From the NCBI GenBank assembly GCA_009776725.1, contig WRNE01000005.1:1-64000 (forward strand): DNA of 64,000 nucleotides, in the 5' to 3' direction. Within the stretch, counting starts at the first letter, position 1, and every line of letters starts with the position of its first letter. The notes beneath the pieces were generated by a model. The model saw nothing but the letters and a program-made list of their open reading frames with translations, was not told the origin of the DNA and did no database searches. The position numbers and the translations under genes are program-made. Positions 16,309 through 26,141 of the stretch are shown one piece after another. The stretch is from Coriobacteriia bacterium (GTDB taxonomy: Bacteria > Actinomycetota > Coriobacteriia > Coriobacteriales > UBA8131).

Positions 16309-16836
16309 ATGCCAATCAACGACGAGCCTCCCAGGCTGGACCTGCCGCCTGACGACAGCCAACTCCGGCTACTTAAGGTAGGAGAGGAGATCCGGCTTTT
16401 CGGAACTGTCTACACAATGCGCGATGCCGGCCATCAACGTTGTCTGGACTATCTGTCAGAGCACGGCGAGCTGCCCTTTGGTCTCGCTGGCCAAGCGCTT
16501 TTCTATGCTGGCCCGACGCCGGCCCGGGCAGGCCGGCCCTTTGGCGCTATCGGGCCTACGACTGCTGCCCGGATGGATGGTTTTGCTCCACAATTATACG
16601 AGGCGGGCATCAAGCTGACCCTGGCCAAAGGCAAACGCTCCGAGGCGGTCGCCCAAGCCTGCAAGAAGACCGGCGGGGTCTACCTGACTACGGTCGGGGG
16701 GGCTGCTGCGCTGCTTGGCCGGCATGTCCTCGCGGCCAGGCTGATCGCTTGGGCGGACTTAGGGCCCGAGGCGCTCTACCAGCTAGAGCTAGCTGACTTC
16801 CCGGCTTGGGTGGCAATCAATGGAAGCGAAAGGTAG
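16309..16836 (+). CDS. Class I fumarate hydratase, beta subunit
   Basis: A 175-residue C-terminal half of the two-subunit class I hydratase. Family blocks are visible: an early VGEEIRLFGTVYTMRDAGHQR, the substrate-binding FYAGPTPARAGRPFGAIGPTTAARMD, KGKRSEAVAQACKKTGGVYLTTVGGAAALL and a final DFPAWVAIN. It completes the active site around the alpha-subunit cluster. The start is the ATG at 16309, 5 bp after the alpha gene's TAA. tmk follows after 6 bp, so a metabolic enzyme pair leads directly into a replication gene group. Confidence 0.9.
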   Translation: MPINDEPPRLDLPPDDSQLRLLKVGEEIRLFGTVYTMRDAGHQRCLDYLSEHGELPFGLAGQALFYAGPTPARAGRPFGAIGPTTAARMDGFAPQLYEAGIKLTLAKGKRSEAVAQACKKTGGVYLTTVGGAAALLGRHVLAARLIAWADLGPEALYQLELADFPAWVAINGSER

Positions 16837-16842
16837 CCGGAT

Positions 16843-17571
16843 ATGACTGAGCAGGCAATGCAAAACGAGGGCCAAGGACCAGAGAGCCAAAGCGGGCTGC
16901 CAGGCACCTTCATCACCTTTGAAGGCGGCGAGGGGGTAGGCAAGACGACGCACATCCAAATACTTGCCGCACACCTGACCGCTGCCGGCTTGGACGTCGT
17001 TTGCCTGCGCGAGCCAGGCGGGACGCAGATTTCGGAGAAGATCCGGCAGATCCTGCTCGACTCCCAAAACGCCGAGATCTCTGTTCGCACGGAGCTTTTG
17101 CTGTACGAGGCGGCACGCGCCCAGTTGGTAACCGAACGCATCCTACCTTCGCTGCAAAAGGGCGTGACAGTGCTTTGCGACCGTTACCTCGACTCCACCA
17201 TAGCCTACCAAGGCTACGGTCGCGGGCTTCCTTTGAGCCTGGTCGAAGAGGCCAACCGATTGGGCAGCCTGGGGCTGATGCCGACTCGCACGGTCCTGTT
17301 GGTAGATGACTGGGAGCAGGCCTTGAGGCGTGCCCGCCTCCAAGGCGCTGACCGCCTAGAGGCCCAAAACCTTGACTTCCACCGACGGGTCAACGAGGGG
17401 TTTTTAGAGCTTGCTGCACAAAACCCTAAGCGCATCCGCAGAGTCTTTCTCCAAGACGATGCCCAGTCCACTGCCGACCTGGTCTTCCAGGCAGTCAGCG
17501 ACCTATTTGGGGAGAAGGCCATGGGTGTCTACCAGATCCCCGAACAGCTCCTAAAAGACCTCTCGGTTTGA
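16843..17571 (+). CDS. tmk: Thymidylate kinase
   Basis: A 242-residue P-loop kinase that phosphorylates dTMP to dTDP. Walker A GGEGVGKTT is at 28-36, REPGGTQISEKIR supplies the dTMP-binding arginine, and CDRYLDSTIAYQGYGRG (about 110-126) the DRY and lid-proximal motifs. A hydrophilic extension of about 20 residues precedes the core. The gene's TGA overlaps the putative TTG of holB, linking nucleotide supply with the clamp-loader gene as in many monoderms. Confidence 0.94.
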   Translation: MTEQAMQNEGQGPESQSGLPGTFITFEGGEGVGKTTHIQILAAHLTAAGLDVVCLREPGGTQISEKIRQILLDSQNAEISVRTELLLYEAARAQLVTERILPSLQKGVTVLCDRYLDSTIAYQGYGRGLPLSLVEEANRLGSLGLMPTRTVLLVDDWEQALRRARLQGADRLEAQNLDFHRRVNEGFLELAAQNPKRIRRVFLQDDAQSTADLVFQAVSDLFGEKAMGVYQIPEQLLKDLSV

Positions 17572-18740
17572 CGAGAGACGGTTTGGATGGGCTAGCTATG
17601 CCGGTTGCCAACGAGATCAACAGTCCTTTTGACCAACTTGTCGGGCAGCCGCTTGCTGCTGCATACCTGTCTGCGGCCGTGCAAGCCCGCTACCTGGCGC
17701 AGGCCTATCTTTTCATCGGGCCTTTGGGGGCAGGGAAGGCACAGGCTGCAAGCCTCTTTGCCAGGAGCCTGTTGTGCCCGAACCAGGGCGACGACGACTG
17801 CGAGGCCTGCCGGCTAGTGACAAGCCAAAGCCATCCCGACCTAAAGACACTGGCCCCTGAAGGCGCAGGAGCCTATTTGGCCGCCCAAATGCATGATTTG
17901 ATCCGAGAGGCCACCCTGGCCCCGATCCTTTCCAGCCGCAAGGTCTATATCGTCAGCCAGTCCGATAGGATGTCGACGCACTTTGCCAATGCTTTCTTAA
18001 GGCTGCTCGAAGAGCCGCCCCGCAACGTCGTCTTCATCTTGCTTGCCCAAAGCCTGACAGCCATCCTGCCGACGATCCAGTCCCGCTGCCAGTTGGTGCC
18101 TTTTGCTGCGGTCCCCGAATCGATAGGCATATCATTGCTAGTAGACGAATGTGCTATAGATATCGACGCTGCACGGGCTGCCTTGGCATACTCTGCGGGC
18201 TCGGTCGCCGACGCCCGGGACTTGGTCTTATCCACAAACCTAAACGCCTTGAAAAGGGAGTTGACCGACTGCTTGCGGGGCTTGGTGTCATATGACGCCC
18301 TCGATGTCTTGGAAGCTGCAAGGTCCTTGGTCATTGCCTGCAAGCTGCCGCTTGACGAGCTGCGGGCCGACCAGGAGAGGCGGCTCGAGGAAGGCCGGGA
18401 GCTCTTATCCAGATCTGCCCTGAACAACCTGGAGCAAAGGCTGAAGCGTGAAATGACTGCAGCAGAGCGGGGCTCGGTGGTCTGGGTGATCCATGCCATT
18501 CGCATTTGGCTGCGTGACGTCTTGCTGTATGTTACTGCCAGAGCAGACGAGATCGTCAACACCGACCAACGCGACTTGGTCGCATTGTACGCAAGCAGCC
18601 TGAAAACGCCCCTCGGCTCGGTCCTGCGCTGTCTAGATGCTACCTTAGAGGCAGACTTAAATTTGGACTATAATGTGTCTGTACAGTCGATTTTCGAATT
18701 TCTCCTCTTCACCATACGTGCGGAGTTAGGGGAGCAGTGA
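17568..18740 (+). CDS. holB: DNA polymerase III delta-prime subunit
   Basis: A 390-residue AAA+ clamp-loader protein. Its P-loop is altered to GPLGAGKAQ; a short Cys segment (CPNQGDDDCEAC) matches the zinc module, and FLRLLEEPPRNVVFIL and IQSRCQ (sensor/SRC arginine finger) are clear. With other loader subunits it places the beta clamp on DNA. The start is uncertain: TTG 17568 overlaps the tmk stop, while ATG 17598 (MPVANEINSPFDQLVGQ) also fits the family. The middle of the protein (residues 230-330) is charged and helical. Confidence 0.88.
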   Translation: MTRDGLDGLAMPVANEINSPFDQLVGQPLAAAYLSAAVQARYLAQAYLFIGPLGAGKAQAASLFARSLLCPNQGDDDCEACRLVTSQSHPDLKTLAPEGAGAYLAAQMHDLIREATLAPILSSRKVYIVSQSDRMSTHFANAFLRLLEEPPRNVVFILLAQSLTAILPTIQSRCQLVPFAAVPESIGISLLVDECAIDIDAARAALAYSAGSVADARDLVLSTNLNALKRELTDCLRGLVSYDALDVLEAARSLVIACKLPLDELRADQERRLEEGRELLSRSALNNLEQRLKREMTAAERGSVVWVIHAIRIWLRDVLLYVTARADEIVNTDQRDLVALYASSLKTPLGSVLRCLDATLEADLNLDYNVSVQSIFEFLLFTIRAELGEQ

Positions 18741-18781
18741 GGCCTACGGCTTGGCTGTCCTCCAATATAGGAAGGATACAT

Positions 18782-20197
18782 ATGACAGAGACAACGCCTG
18801 TAGTAGCAGTAAAGCTGCGCTACAGCCAGCGGTCGTATTGGTTCGACCCTGTCCTGGGCGACTATATAATTGGCGACACGGTGCTCGTCGAGACAGAACG
18901 GGGACGCGAAGTCGGACAGATCAGCGCTGTTGGGATCAACGCCACTGAGGAGCAGCTAGCAGCGCTCTCCTCGCCCTTAAAGCCGGTGATCCGCCTACTT
19001 GACGAAAAGGACATCGCCATGCAAGAGCGGCTGCAGGAGAAGTCCGATGCCGCCTTGCCGCTTTTTCGCGACCTAGTCGAGGAGAGCGGCCTAGAGATGA
19101 AGCCGGTGGCAGTCGAGTACCTGTTTTCTGGGGATAAGGCCGTGTTCTACTTTGCCAGCGAATCGCGTGTCGACTTCCGCGAGCTGGTCAGGGAATTGGC
19201 GTCGCGCCTGCACATCCGGGTCGAACTGCGCCAGATCGGCGTGCGGGACGAGGCCAGGATGCTGGGCGGCATCTCGCATTGTGGCGAGCGCCTCTGCTGC
19301 GCACGCATGGGCGTGGACTTTCAGCCTGTATCGATCCGGATGGCCAAAGAGCAAGACCTGCCCTTGAACCCCGACAAGATTTCCGGGGCATGCGGCCGCC
19401 TGATGTGCTGCCTCAGGTACGAGTTCGACACTTACCGGGACTTCAAGGACCGGGCGCCCAAGCGAGGGGCCGAGATCGACACCCCGCTAGGGCTAGCGAC
19501 AGTCACCGACTACAACACGCCTCGTGAGTCGGTGACCATGCAGCTTGAGGACGGCAAGACCTTCTCCATCCTGCTTAGTGACTTTGACGAGGCCATAAGC
19601 GGGCAAGAGTCAGACCAGCGCCCGGCCTCGATCAGCCGGGAGGCCCTGGAAAAGTCGGCCAACGCCAATCTGATCCTGGCCCTTTTGGCCTTAGACCGCG
19701 AGGGTATCGTAGACGAGCTTACGCCTGACTATTCGACACCGACCGAGACCCGGCGCAGAAGGGGCAGGCGCGAGGCGACGGACGGGGCAGCCAGTGCCAA
19801 TGCCTCCGAGAACAAAGGCGCTGTGGACGCGTCTGGCGCAGGCGGCGCTTTGTCAGGCACGAAGGACCAAAGCGGCCGAAGGCCACGCCAACGCTCGCAG
19901 GCACCCCAAACGCCTCGGAGGCAAGATGCCCAAAGGGCTGTTAACAGCAAGGCCGGCCCTTCAGGCCAAGGCCAAAACGACGCTCTTGCCCAAACCGCCC
20001 AAAAAGACAAGTCGAACACCAGGTCCCGCTCGCGCAGCTCGCTGCGCCCCGGGCGTAACTCGTCTGGCTTGAGGCAAAAGGACGCAAGCCCTGCTGCAGC
20101 AACGCCTGCCGAAGGCCAAGCGCCAAGGCCCTCTAGCGGCAGCTCCTACGATCTACGCCGGCGCCGGCGTCGACAGTCCCGTAGTGATGGTGAGTGA
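18782..20197 (+). CDS. ricT: PSP1-domain protein RicT (YaaT) with long basic tail
   Basis: A 471-residue RicT/YaaT homologue. The PSP1 domain fills residues 1-280. The cysteine cluster GGISHCGERLCCARM and the later CGRLMCCLRYEF are the residues that hold Fe-S clusters in the RicA-RicF-RicT complex, which promotes RNase Y-dependent mRNA processing. ATG 18782 with GGAAGG upstream is preferred over TTG 18737. After residue 320 the protein becomes a low-complexity Arg/Ala/Ser/Gln-rich tail of about 150 residues ending RRRRRRQSRSDGE, absent from Bacillus RicT, which could bind RNA. The RicA and RicF partners are not in the window. Confidence 0.88.
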   Translation: MTETTPVVAVKLRYSQRSYWFDPVLGDYIIGDTVLVETERGREVGQISAVGINATEEQLAALSSPLKPVIRLLDEKDIAMQERLQEKSDAALPLFRDLVEESGLEMKPVAVEYLFSGDKAVFYFASESRVDFRELVRELASRLHIRVELRQIGVRDEARMLGGISHCGERLCCARMGVDFQPVSIRMAKEQDLPLNPDKISGACGRLMCCLRYEFDTYRDFKDRAPKRGAEIDTPLGLATVTDYNTPRESVTMQLEDGKTFSILLSDFDEAISGQESDQRPASISREALEKSANANLILALLALDREGIVDELTPDYSTPTETRRRRGRREATDGAASANASENKGAVDASGAGGALSGTKDQSGRRPRQRSQAPQTPRRQDAQRAVNSKAGPSGQGQNDALAQTAQKDKSNTRSRSRSSLRPGRNSSGLRQKDASPAAATPAEGQAPRPSSGSSYDLRRRRRRQSRSDGE

Positions 20198-21651
20198 AAA
20201 TGCAACTGACAAACGCCTTGTTGACCGACCTATACCAGCTTACCCAAGCCCAAGCGTACTTCATCAACGGACGGACCGAGCTGGAGGGCTCCTTTTACAT
20301 GCACTTTCGGGCAAACCCCTTCAATGGCGGCTACTCGGTAGCCTGCGGCATGCAGCAGATCGTCGAGTTCCTAACAGACTTTGTCTTCACCGACGAAGAC
20401 ATTGGCTATCTGGCAAGCCTGTCCACTTCGTCAGGGGCAAAGATGTTCAACGACGATTTCTTAGCCTACCTCGGCGCCATGAGGCTCGAGCTGGACATAG
20501 ACGCTGTGCCCGAAGGCAGCCTGGTCTTTCCCTATGAGCCGATAGTCCGGGTCACTGGCCCGATCCTGCAGGCCCAAATCATCGAGACGCCCCTGCTTAA
20601 CCAGGTGGGCTTCCAAACCCTGATCGCCACCCGGGCAGCCCGCATCTGCGATGTTGCCGAAGGCCCGGTAGCCGAGTTCGGGCTGAGGCGGGCACAAGGG
20701 CCAGCCGGCGGCATCTACGCCTCAAGGGCGGCCATGATCGGCGGCTGTGCGTCAACGTCCAATGTCTTGGCCGGGCGCTTGTTCAATGTGCCGGTCTCAG
20801 GGACGCACGCGCACTCATGGGTCATGGCCTATAGCGACGAGCTGGAGGCCTTCAGGGCATATGCCCAAGCCGAGCCGGACGGATGCATCTTGTTGGTCGA
20901 TACCTACGACACGATCCAAGGCGTGCAGAATGCGATCATCGTGGGGCATGAGATGGAAGGCCGGGGCCAGAGGCTCTTTGGGATACGCATCGACTCCGGC
21001 GACCTAGCCTGGCTGTCGATCAGGGCCCGGTCATTGCTCGACGAAGCCGGCCTGGACTATGTGAAGATCGTTGGCAGCAACGACTTGGACGAGTATACGA
21101 TCAAGTCGCTCCACGACCAAGGCGCGGCCTTCGACTCCTGGGGGGTCGGGACCCGCTTGGCTACCGCTTACGAGACCCCGGCCTTGGCAGCTGTCTATAA
21201 GCTGTCCGCCTATCGCAACGACAGCCGCTCTCCTTGGCAGCCGACACTGAAGACCACCGAGCAAATTGAAAAGTCGACCCTCCCGGGCGTGCTCGACGTG
21301 CGGCGTTACTACGACTCAAACGGCGTGATGGCCGGCGACATGATCTACCGGCTCGACTATGCCGTTAAAGACGAGACGATCGTCGACCCCCACGACGAGA
21401 TGCGGCAAAAACGCCTTCCCGCCAACAGCTTTAAGACGCTTCTCCAGCCCTTGGCCAGAAAAGGGCAGATCGTCTGGCCGGAAGTAAGCGTGCTGGACGC
21501 CCAAGCCAACTGCAAGACCTCGCTGGCCAGCCTTGACCCGACTTGTCGAAGGTTCTTAAACCCGCACAGCTACCCGGTCGGGCTTGAGCCCGGCCTGTTT
21601 GACATGCGTGCCCAACTCAGGCGTAAGGCAAAAGGCCTAAGCCCAGACTAG
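20194..21651 (+). CDS. pncB: Nicotinate phosphoribosyltransferase
   Basis: A 485-residue NAD-salvage enzyme joining nicotinate and PRPP. Family features in order: LLTDLYQLTQAQAYF near the start, EFGLRRAQGPAGG (substrate-binding Arg pair), GCASTSNVLAG and SGTHAHSWVMAY holding the regulatory phospho-His (about 203-206), and GIRIDSGDLAWLS in the PRPP region. It begins at GTG 20194 or ATG 20200; GGTGAG favours the ATG. It overlaps the ricT stop. It is the longer, bacterial/firmicute-type form with a C-terminal extension. Confidence 0.92.
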   Translation: MKMQLTNALLTDLYQLTQAQAYFINGRTELEGSFYMHFRANPFNGGYSVACGMQQIVEFLTDFVFTDEDIGYLASLSTSSGAKMFNDDFLAYLGAMRLELDIDAVPEGSLVFPYEPIVRVTGPILQAQIIETPLLNQVGFQTLIATRAARICDVAEGPVAEFGLRRAQGPAGGIYASRAAMIGGCASTSNVLAGRLFNVPVSGTHAHSWVMAYSDELEAFRAYAQAEPDGCILLVDTYDTIQGVQNAIIVGHEMEGRGQRLFGIRIDSGDLAWLSIRARSLLDEAGLDYVKIVGSNDLDEYTIKSLHDQGAAFDSWGVGTRLATAYETPALAAVYKLSAYRNDSRSPWQPTLKTTEQIEKSTLPGVLDVRRYYDSNGVMAGDMIYRLDYAVKDETIVDPHDEMRQKRLPANSFKTLLQPLARKGQIVWPEVSVLDAQANCKTSLASLDPTCRRFLNPHSYPVGLEPGLFDMRAQLRRKAKGLSPD

Positions 21652-21708
21652 CTAGAACCTGGTTTTAGCGGTTCGTGATACCGTCGATTTTTAAGGTTAG
21701 TGTTTAGT

Positions 21709-23511
21709 ATGACCGAAACAAGACTCATACGTAATTTCTCTATCATCGCCCATATCGACCATGGCAAGTCGACGCTAGCCGACCGCATACTGGAAATGAC
21801 CCATACCGTCTCGGAGCGGGACATGGTCGACCAGGTACTGGACTCGATGGATATCGAGCGGGAACGGGGCATTACCATCAAGTCGCAGGCAGTACGCGTC
21901 CTCTATACGGCATCTGATGGCTATGAGTACCAATTGAACCTGATCGACACACCTGGCCATGTCGACTTCACCTACGAAGTCTCGCGCTCTTTGGCTGCTT
22001 GCGAGGGAGCGGTGCTGGTAGTCGACGCTACCCAAGGCGTGGAGGCGCAGACTGTGGCCAACGCCCAGATGGCCATGAACGCCAATTTGGAGATCATCCC
22101 CCTGATCAACAAGATCGACCTGCCGGCAGCCGATATCGAGCGGGTGCGGGCCGAGATAGAAGACGGTTTGGCGATCTTGGCCGACGAGGCCATCTTAGCC
22201 TCCGGCAAGACCGGCCAGGGGGTCATCGACCTTCTAGAGTCGATCGTGAAAAGGATACCGCCTCCACAAGGGGACAGCAAAAGCCCCTTACGGGCATTGA
22301 TCTTTGACAGCTACTATGACCCTTACCGGGGTGTGATCGCCTTGGTCCGCATCATGGACGGCAGCTTGCAAAGCGGCCAGCAGGTCCGCTTCCTAGCGAC
22401 AGACACCGTCTGCACCGTCGAGGAGACTGGCGTCCGCCGGCCGGCAAACTTCCCGATCGACGAGCTGGGGGTCGGCGAGGTCGGCTACATCGTCACCGGC
22501 TTAAAGGATCCTGCCCAGGTCAAGGTGGGGGACACGGTAAGCCTCGCCCATGGTGGGTCAAAGGAGCCTCTTGCCGGGTACCGCGAGGTCAAGCCGATGG
22601 TCTATACCGGGATATTCCCAGTCGAAGGCGACCAGTACGAAAGCCTTCGGGACGCTTTGGACAAGCTCAAGCTGAACGACCCGGCTCTGGTCTATGAGGC
22701 CGAGACCAGCCATGCCCTGGGCTTTGGCTTCCGGGTCGGCTTCCTAGGGCTTTTGCATATGGAAGTGGTACAAGAGCGGTTGGAGAGGGAGTTCGACCTA
22801 GACCTCATCGCTACCTCGCCCAGTGTGGAGTACCATGTCTATACCACCAAGTCCGAGATGCTTGCCATCCATTCCCCAAAAGAAATGCCCGAGCCAACGC
22901 TTATTGACCGTATCGAGGAGCCTTACCTAAAGACTACCATCCTGATCCCCCCGGAATATGTAGGGTCGGTGATGGAGCTCTCGCAGGCGCACCGTGGCAG
23001 GTTCGTCAACATGCAGTACCTCTCCACAAGCACAGTCGAGCTGCACTACCTGGTCCCGCTGGCCGAACTGATCACCGACTATTTCGACCAGTTGAAAAGC
23101 AGGACCCGAGGCTACGCCTCCCTTGACTACGAGTTCGACAGCTATGCCCCGGCCGACCTGGTCAAGCTCGATATTCTGCTCGCAGGAAAAGCAGTGGACG
23201 CCTTGTCCTTCATCGTCCATAAGGACAAAGCCTTCGCCCTCGGCGAGACGATGACGCGCAAGCTGAAAGAGATCATCCCGCGGCAGATGTTCGAAGTGCC
23301 CATCCAAGCCGCTATCGGCAACCGGGTCTTGTCCCGGACCAATGTCAAAGCCATGCGCAAGGATGTCACCGCAAAATGCTACGGAGGCGATATCACACGC
23401 AAGAAAAAGCTCCTCGAGAAACAAAAGGCCGGCAAGAAGCGCATGAAGGCGATCGGCAACATCGAGGTCCCCCAAGAGGCTTTCATGGCCATCCTCAAAA
23501 CCGATGAGTAG
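21709..23511 (+). CDS. lepA: Elongation factor 4 (LepA)
   Basis: A 600-residue translational GTPase that back-translocates or stabilises stalled ribosomes. G1 AHIDHGKST (14-22), G2 region RERGIT, G3 DTPGHVDF and G4 NKIDL are all intact. The LepA-specific C-terminal domain is present, with [37 protein letters not shown] 21709 is taken as start, although GTG 21700 is in frame. It is followed without a gap by dusB (8-bp overlap). The full family length argues against any disruption. Confidence 0.96.
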   Translation: MTETRLIRNFSIIAHIDHGKSTLADRILEMTHTVSERDMVDQVLDSMDIERERGITIKSQAVRVLYTASDGYEYQLNLIDTPGHVDFTYEVSRSLAACEGAVLVVDATQGVEAQTVANAQMAMNANLEIIPLINKIDLPAADIERVRAEIEDGLAILADEAILASGKTGQGVIDLLESIVKRIPPPQGDSKSPLRALIFDSYYDPYRGVIALVRIMDGSLQSGQQVRFLATDTVCTVEETGVRRPANFPIDELGVGEVGYIVTGLKDPAQVKVGDTVSLAHGGSKEPLAGYREVKPMVYTGIFPVEGDQYESLRDALDKLKLNDPALVYEAETSHALGFGFRVGFLGLLHMEVVQERLEREFDLDLIATSPSVEYHVYTTKSEMLAIHSPKEMPEPTLIDRIEEPYLKTTILIPPEYVGSVMELSQAHRGRFVNMQYLSTSTVELHYLVPLAELITDYFDQLKSRTRGYASLDYEFDSYAPADLVKLDILLAGKAVDALSFIVHKDKAFALGETMTRKLKEIIPRQMFEVPIQAAIGNRVLSRTNVKAMRKDVTAKCYGGDITRKKKLLEKQKAGKKRMKAIGNIEVPQEAFMAILKTDE

Positions 23512-24475
23512 CAACAAGCTGACACTGGCCAATGCGGTACTCCTTGGCCCGATGTCGGGCGTCAACGACCCCATCTTTAGAAGCATCTGCAAGCGCTATG
23601 GGGCAGACTTGACCTACTCGGAGATGATCTCGGCTGCCGGACTGGCGTACAAGAACGCCAAAACAAGCGACCTCCTCTATCACGACCCGTCCGACAGCCC
23701 TTTTTGCCTGCAATTGTTCGGCAAGGACCCTGGCCAAATCGCCCATCAGGCGGCCGAGCTAGAGCTATTATATGGAGAAGCCCTGGCCCTCATCGACTTG
23801 AACATGGCCTGCCCGGCCCGAAAGGTCGTCAGCAAAGGCGAGGGGGCAGCCCTGATGCAGAACCCGCAACTGGCTGAGACGATAATCAAGGACGTGGTAG
23901 AGAATGTTTCATTACCAGTAACAGTAAAAATCCGCCGTGGCTACTTGGAAGGGGAGGAGACCGCTGTCGAGTTTGCCCGGATGGCTGAGGCAGCAGGGGC
24001 ATCTGCGGTTGCCGTGCACGGCCGTTGGGCAGTGCAGCTCTACACCGGCCAAGCCGATAAAAGCCTGATTGGCCGGGTGAAGTCAGCCGTCTTGATACCA
24101 GTGATCGCCAGTGGCGACGTCTTTGGCGTGTCCGACGTCGTGTCCTACTTTGACGGCCAAGGCGCTGATGCAGTGATGGTTGCCCGGGGAGCCCAAGGCA
24201 GGCCTTGGGTCTTTGCCCAAGTCAAAGCAGCTTTAACCGGGTCGGCCAAGGAGCCTGCCGAAGCCAGCCTACCCGAAAGGCTCTCCATAGCCAAAGAGCA
24301 CACGCTGCGTCTGGCAGAGGTCTTCCCCCACCGTTTGGCGATGATGAAGAAGCACATCGCCTGGTACTTCAAAGGGACTGCCCAGGCATCAGCAATCCGC
24401 AGCAAGGTAAACCTCTGCTCTGGCCTATCCGACTACCTTGCACTCTTCGAGCAGATCGCCGCAGGTGAGCTATGA
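23504..24475 (+). CDS. dusB: tRNA-dihydrouridine synthase (DusB type)
   Basis: A 323-residue flavin-dependent tRNA-modifying enzyme on a TIM barrel. [13 protein letters not shown] is the FMN-binding start; [19 protein letters not shown] carries the catalytic Cys (about 103); [19 protein letters not shown] and IASGDV complete the FMN and substrate site. The C-terminal helical domain ends at 323. It overlaps both neighbours (lepA by 8 bp, hemW by 4 bp), indicating tight translational coupling. Confidence 0.93.
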   Translation: MSSNKLTLANAVLLGPMSGVNDPIFRSICKRYGADLTYSEMISAAGLAYKNAKTSDLLYHDPSDSPFCLQLFGKDPGQIAHQAAELELLYGEALALIDLNMACPARKVVSKGEGAALMQNPQLAETIIKDVVENVSLPVTVKIRRGYLEGEETAVEFARMAEAAGASAVAVHGRWAVQLYTGQADKSLIGRVKSAVLIPVIASGDVFGVSDVVSYFDGQGADAVMVARGAQGRPWVFAQVKAALTGSAKEPAEASLPERLSIAKEHTLRLAEVFPHRLAMMKKHIAWYFKGTAQASAIRSKVNLCSGLSDYLALFEQIAAGEL

Positions 24476-25629
24476 GCTTTGCAGCGCCCTTCTCTGACCC
24501 TAATTATCGGGCGCTCTACATCCACATTCCTTTTTGTGTGAAACGTTGCATCTATTGTGATTTCCCGACAGAGGCAGTCGCTTACAACGACCCCCTAATC
24601 GACGAGTATGTAGGCCAGCTGGCCCAAACCATCGGCACCTATGCGCTCCGAGGCCTGCTCGACGAGGTCGAGACGATCTATATCGGCGGCGGCACCCCGA
24701 GCTTTATAGGCCCTGCCCGTCTAGCCAAGCTGCTCGGCGCCTTAGACGAAACCGGGGTCATTGCCAACAACAAGGAGTTCACCATTGAGGCAAACCCTGA
24801 GTCGCTTACCGACCAGGTCGTGGCGGTCATGGGCAAATACCATGTCAACCGGGTCTCGGTCGGTGCCCAGAGCTTTATCGATGACGAGCTCAAGGCCTTA
24901 AGCAGGCCTCATGACAGCGGTATGGCTATAAGTGCCTTGGACAAGGCCCTGGCGGCATTTAACAATGTCAGCCTAGACATTATGTGCGGCATACCCCACC
25001 AGACCATGGACAGCCTTATCGAAAGCCTGGACACTGCTGTGGGCTTGGGAGTCCAACATATCAGCGTCTACCCCTTGTCTGTCGAGGAAGGGACTGGCCT
25101 GGCCGAGGCCATCTCTTCACAGGCCTTTGTCATAGCCGATGACGACCAGCAGGCAGACTTCATGTTGTCAGCAAAGGCCTATCTCTTAAAACACGGCTTC
25201 GAGCATTATGAGATCGCCTCTTATGCCCGGCGCGGCTACCGGTCTGCCCATAACCAAGCCTATTGGAAGTCGCTGCCATATCTGGGCATCGGCAAAGGAG
25301 CGGTAGGCATGGGCCTTGCCCACGGCAGCCGTTTCCGCTATTCCGACCAGGGAATAATCGAGCAGCTCGATGCAAAGGGCCAAGCCCTCGAGGACCTGAT
25401 GCTAGGGATGCGCTTGATGGACGGGGTCCCGTTTGATGCCATTGACCAGGTGCAAGGGCTTCTCCCCAGTACTTGGGAATGCTTCTTGGAGCTAGAGGAG
25501 CTGCAGTTGGTCAGGCGTAGTGGGGGATACTGCCAATTGACCGACAGGGGATGGCTGCTAGGCAACGAGGTGTTCATGAGAATCCTTAGTATTGGAGACG
25601 ATGAAGATGGAAGACAGCCCGACGGTTAG
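24472..25629 (+). CDS. hemW: Radical SAM protein HemW (heme chaperone family)
   Basis: A 385-residue coproporphyrinogen dehydrogenase-like radical SAM protein. The cluster motif CVKRCIYCDF gives Cys22, 26 and 29; the extra Cys found in HemN is absent, which with length favours HemW. GGGTPSF, the VSVGAQSF block and the HYEIASYARRGYRSAHNQAYW segment are typical. HemW binds heme and delivers it to target proteins. The position between lepA/dusB and hrcA-dnaJ is a conserved arrangement in many monoderms. It links functionally with the ccm genes at the left edge, though distance makes that only suggestive. Confidence 0.9.
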   Translation: MSFAAPFSDPNYRALYIHIPFCVKRCIYCDFPTEAVAYNDPLIDEYVGQLAQTIGTYALRGLLDEVETIYIGGGTPSFIGPARLAKLLGALDETGVIANNKEFTIEANPESLTDQVVAVMGKYHVNRVSVGAQSFIDDELKALSRPHDSGMAISALDKALAAFNNVSLDIMCGIPHQTMDSLIESLDTAVGLGVQHISVYPLSVEEGTGLAEAISSQAFVIADDDQQADFMLSAKAYLLKHGFEHYEIASYARRGYRSAHNQAYWKSLPYLGIGKGAVGMGLAHGSRFRYSDQGIIEQLDAKGQALEDLMLGMRLMDGVPFDAIDQVQGLLPSTWECFLELEELQLVRRSGGYCQLTDRGWLLGNEVFMRILSIGDDEDGRQPDG

Positions 25630-25984
25630 GGGCATCCGAGCCTTTGGCTCTGTAGTGGTGATGGTTGGCCTATATATCCTAATCAGGTATGCCTTGTTCG
25701 ATTGGCACCAGATGAAGGCATGGCCACTGGTTTTGTTTGTCGCCAGCTTGGCCGTCATTGTGGTGTCGGCGTTTATTGCCAGTTGGCGGATATCCTTGCT
25801 TTGCTGCGTTGGCTACCTGGCTGGTTTTTTTGCCGGCTGGCTTTTTCAAGCCGACGGCACGGACGCCGGCGGCGGCAAGACAAACAGCCTCTGGATTATC
25901 TGGACGCTGGTCTATTTGCTGGCAGTACTGCTGGGGATGCTATGGGAGAGGCAGCATAATAAAAAGCTGAGCGATAAGGCCTAG
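25601..25984 (+). CDS. Hypothetical four-helix membrane protein
   Basis: About 127 residues with four hydrophobic helices (roughly 15-33, 42-58, 64-82 and 97-115) and short polar loops; the linker QADGTDAGGGKTN precedes the last helix. It overlaps the hemW 3' end. Three starts are possible (TTG 25592, ATG 25601, ATG 25607), with GGAGAC upstream serving either ATG. No family is recognised. The consistent helix pattern and the coupling to hemW make it a real gene. Confidence 0.65.
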   Translation: MKMEDSPTVRGIRAFGSVVVMVGLYILIRYALFDWHQMKAWPLVLFVASLAVIVVSAFIASWRISLLCCVGYLAGFFAGWLFQADGTDAGGGKTNSLWIIWTLVYLLAVLLGMLWERQHNKKLSDKA

Positions 25985-26141
25985 CCCTGGGCTTCATAAA
26001 ACCTTCGAGAGGCTTGCCTTAATATATTTTCTCGCAACACTTTTATGACGTTTAGCTGCACAGTTCATGGATTAGGGCATTGCCCTGCTATGATTTGTCA
26101 ATCATCATTTTTGCGGAAATCTTACTCGAGGAAGGACTGCT

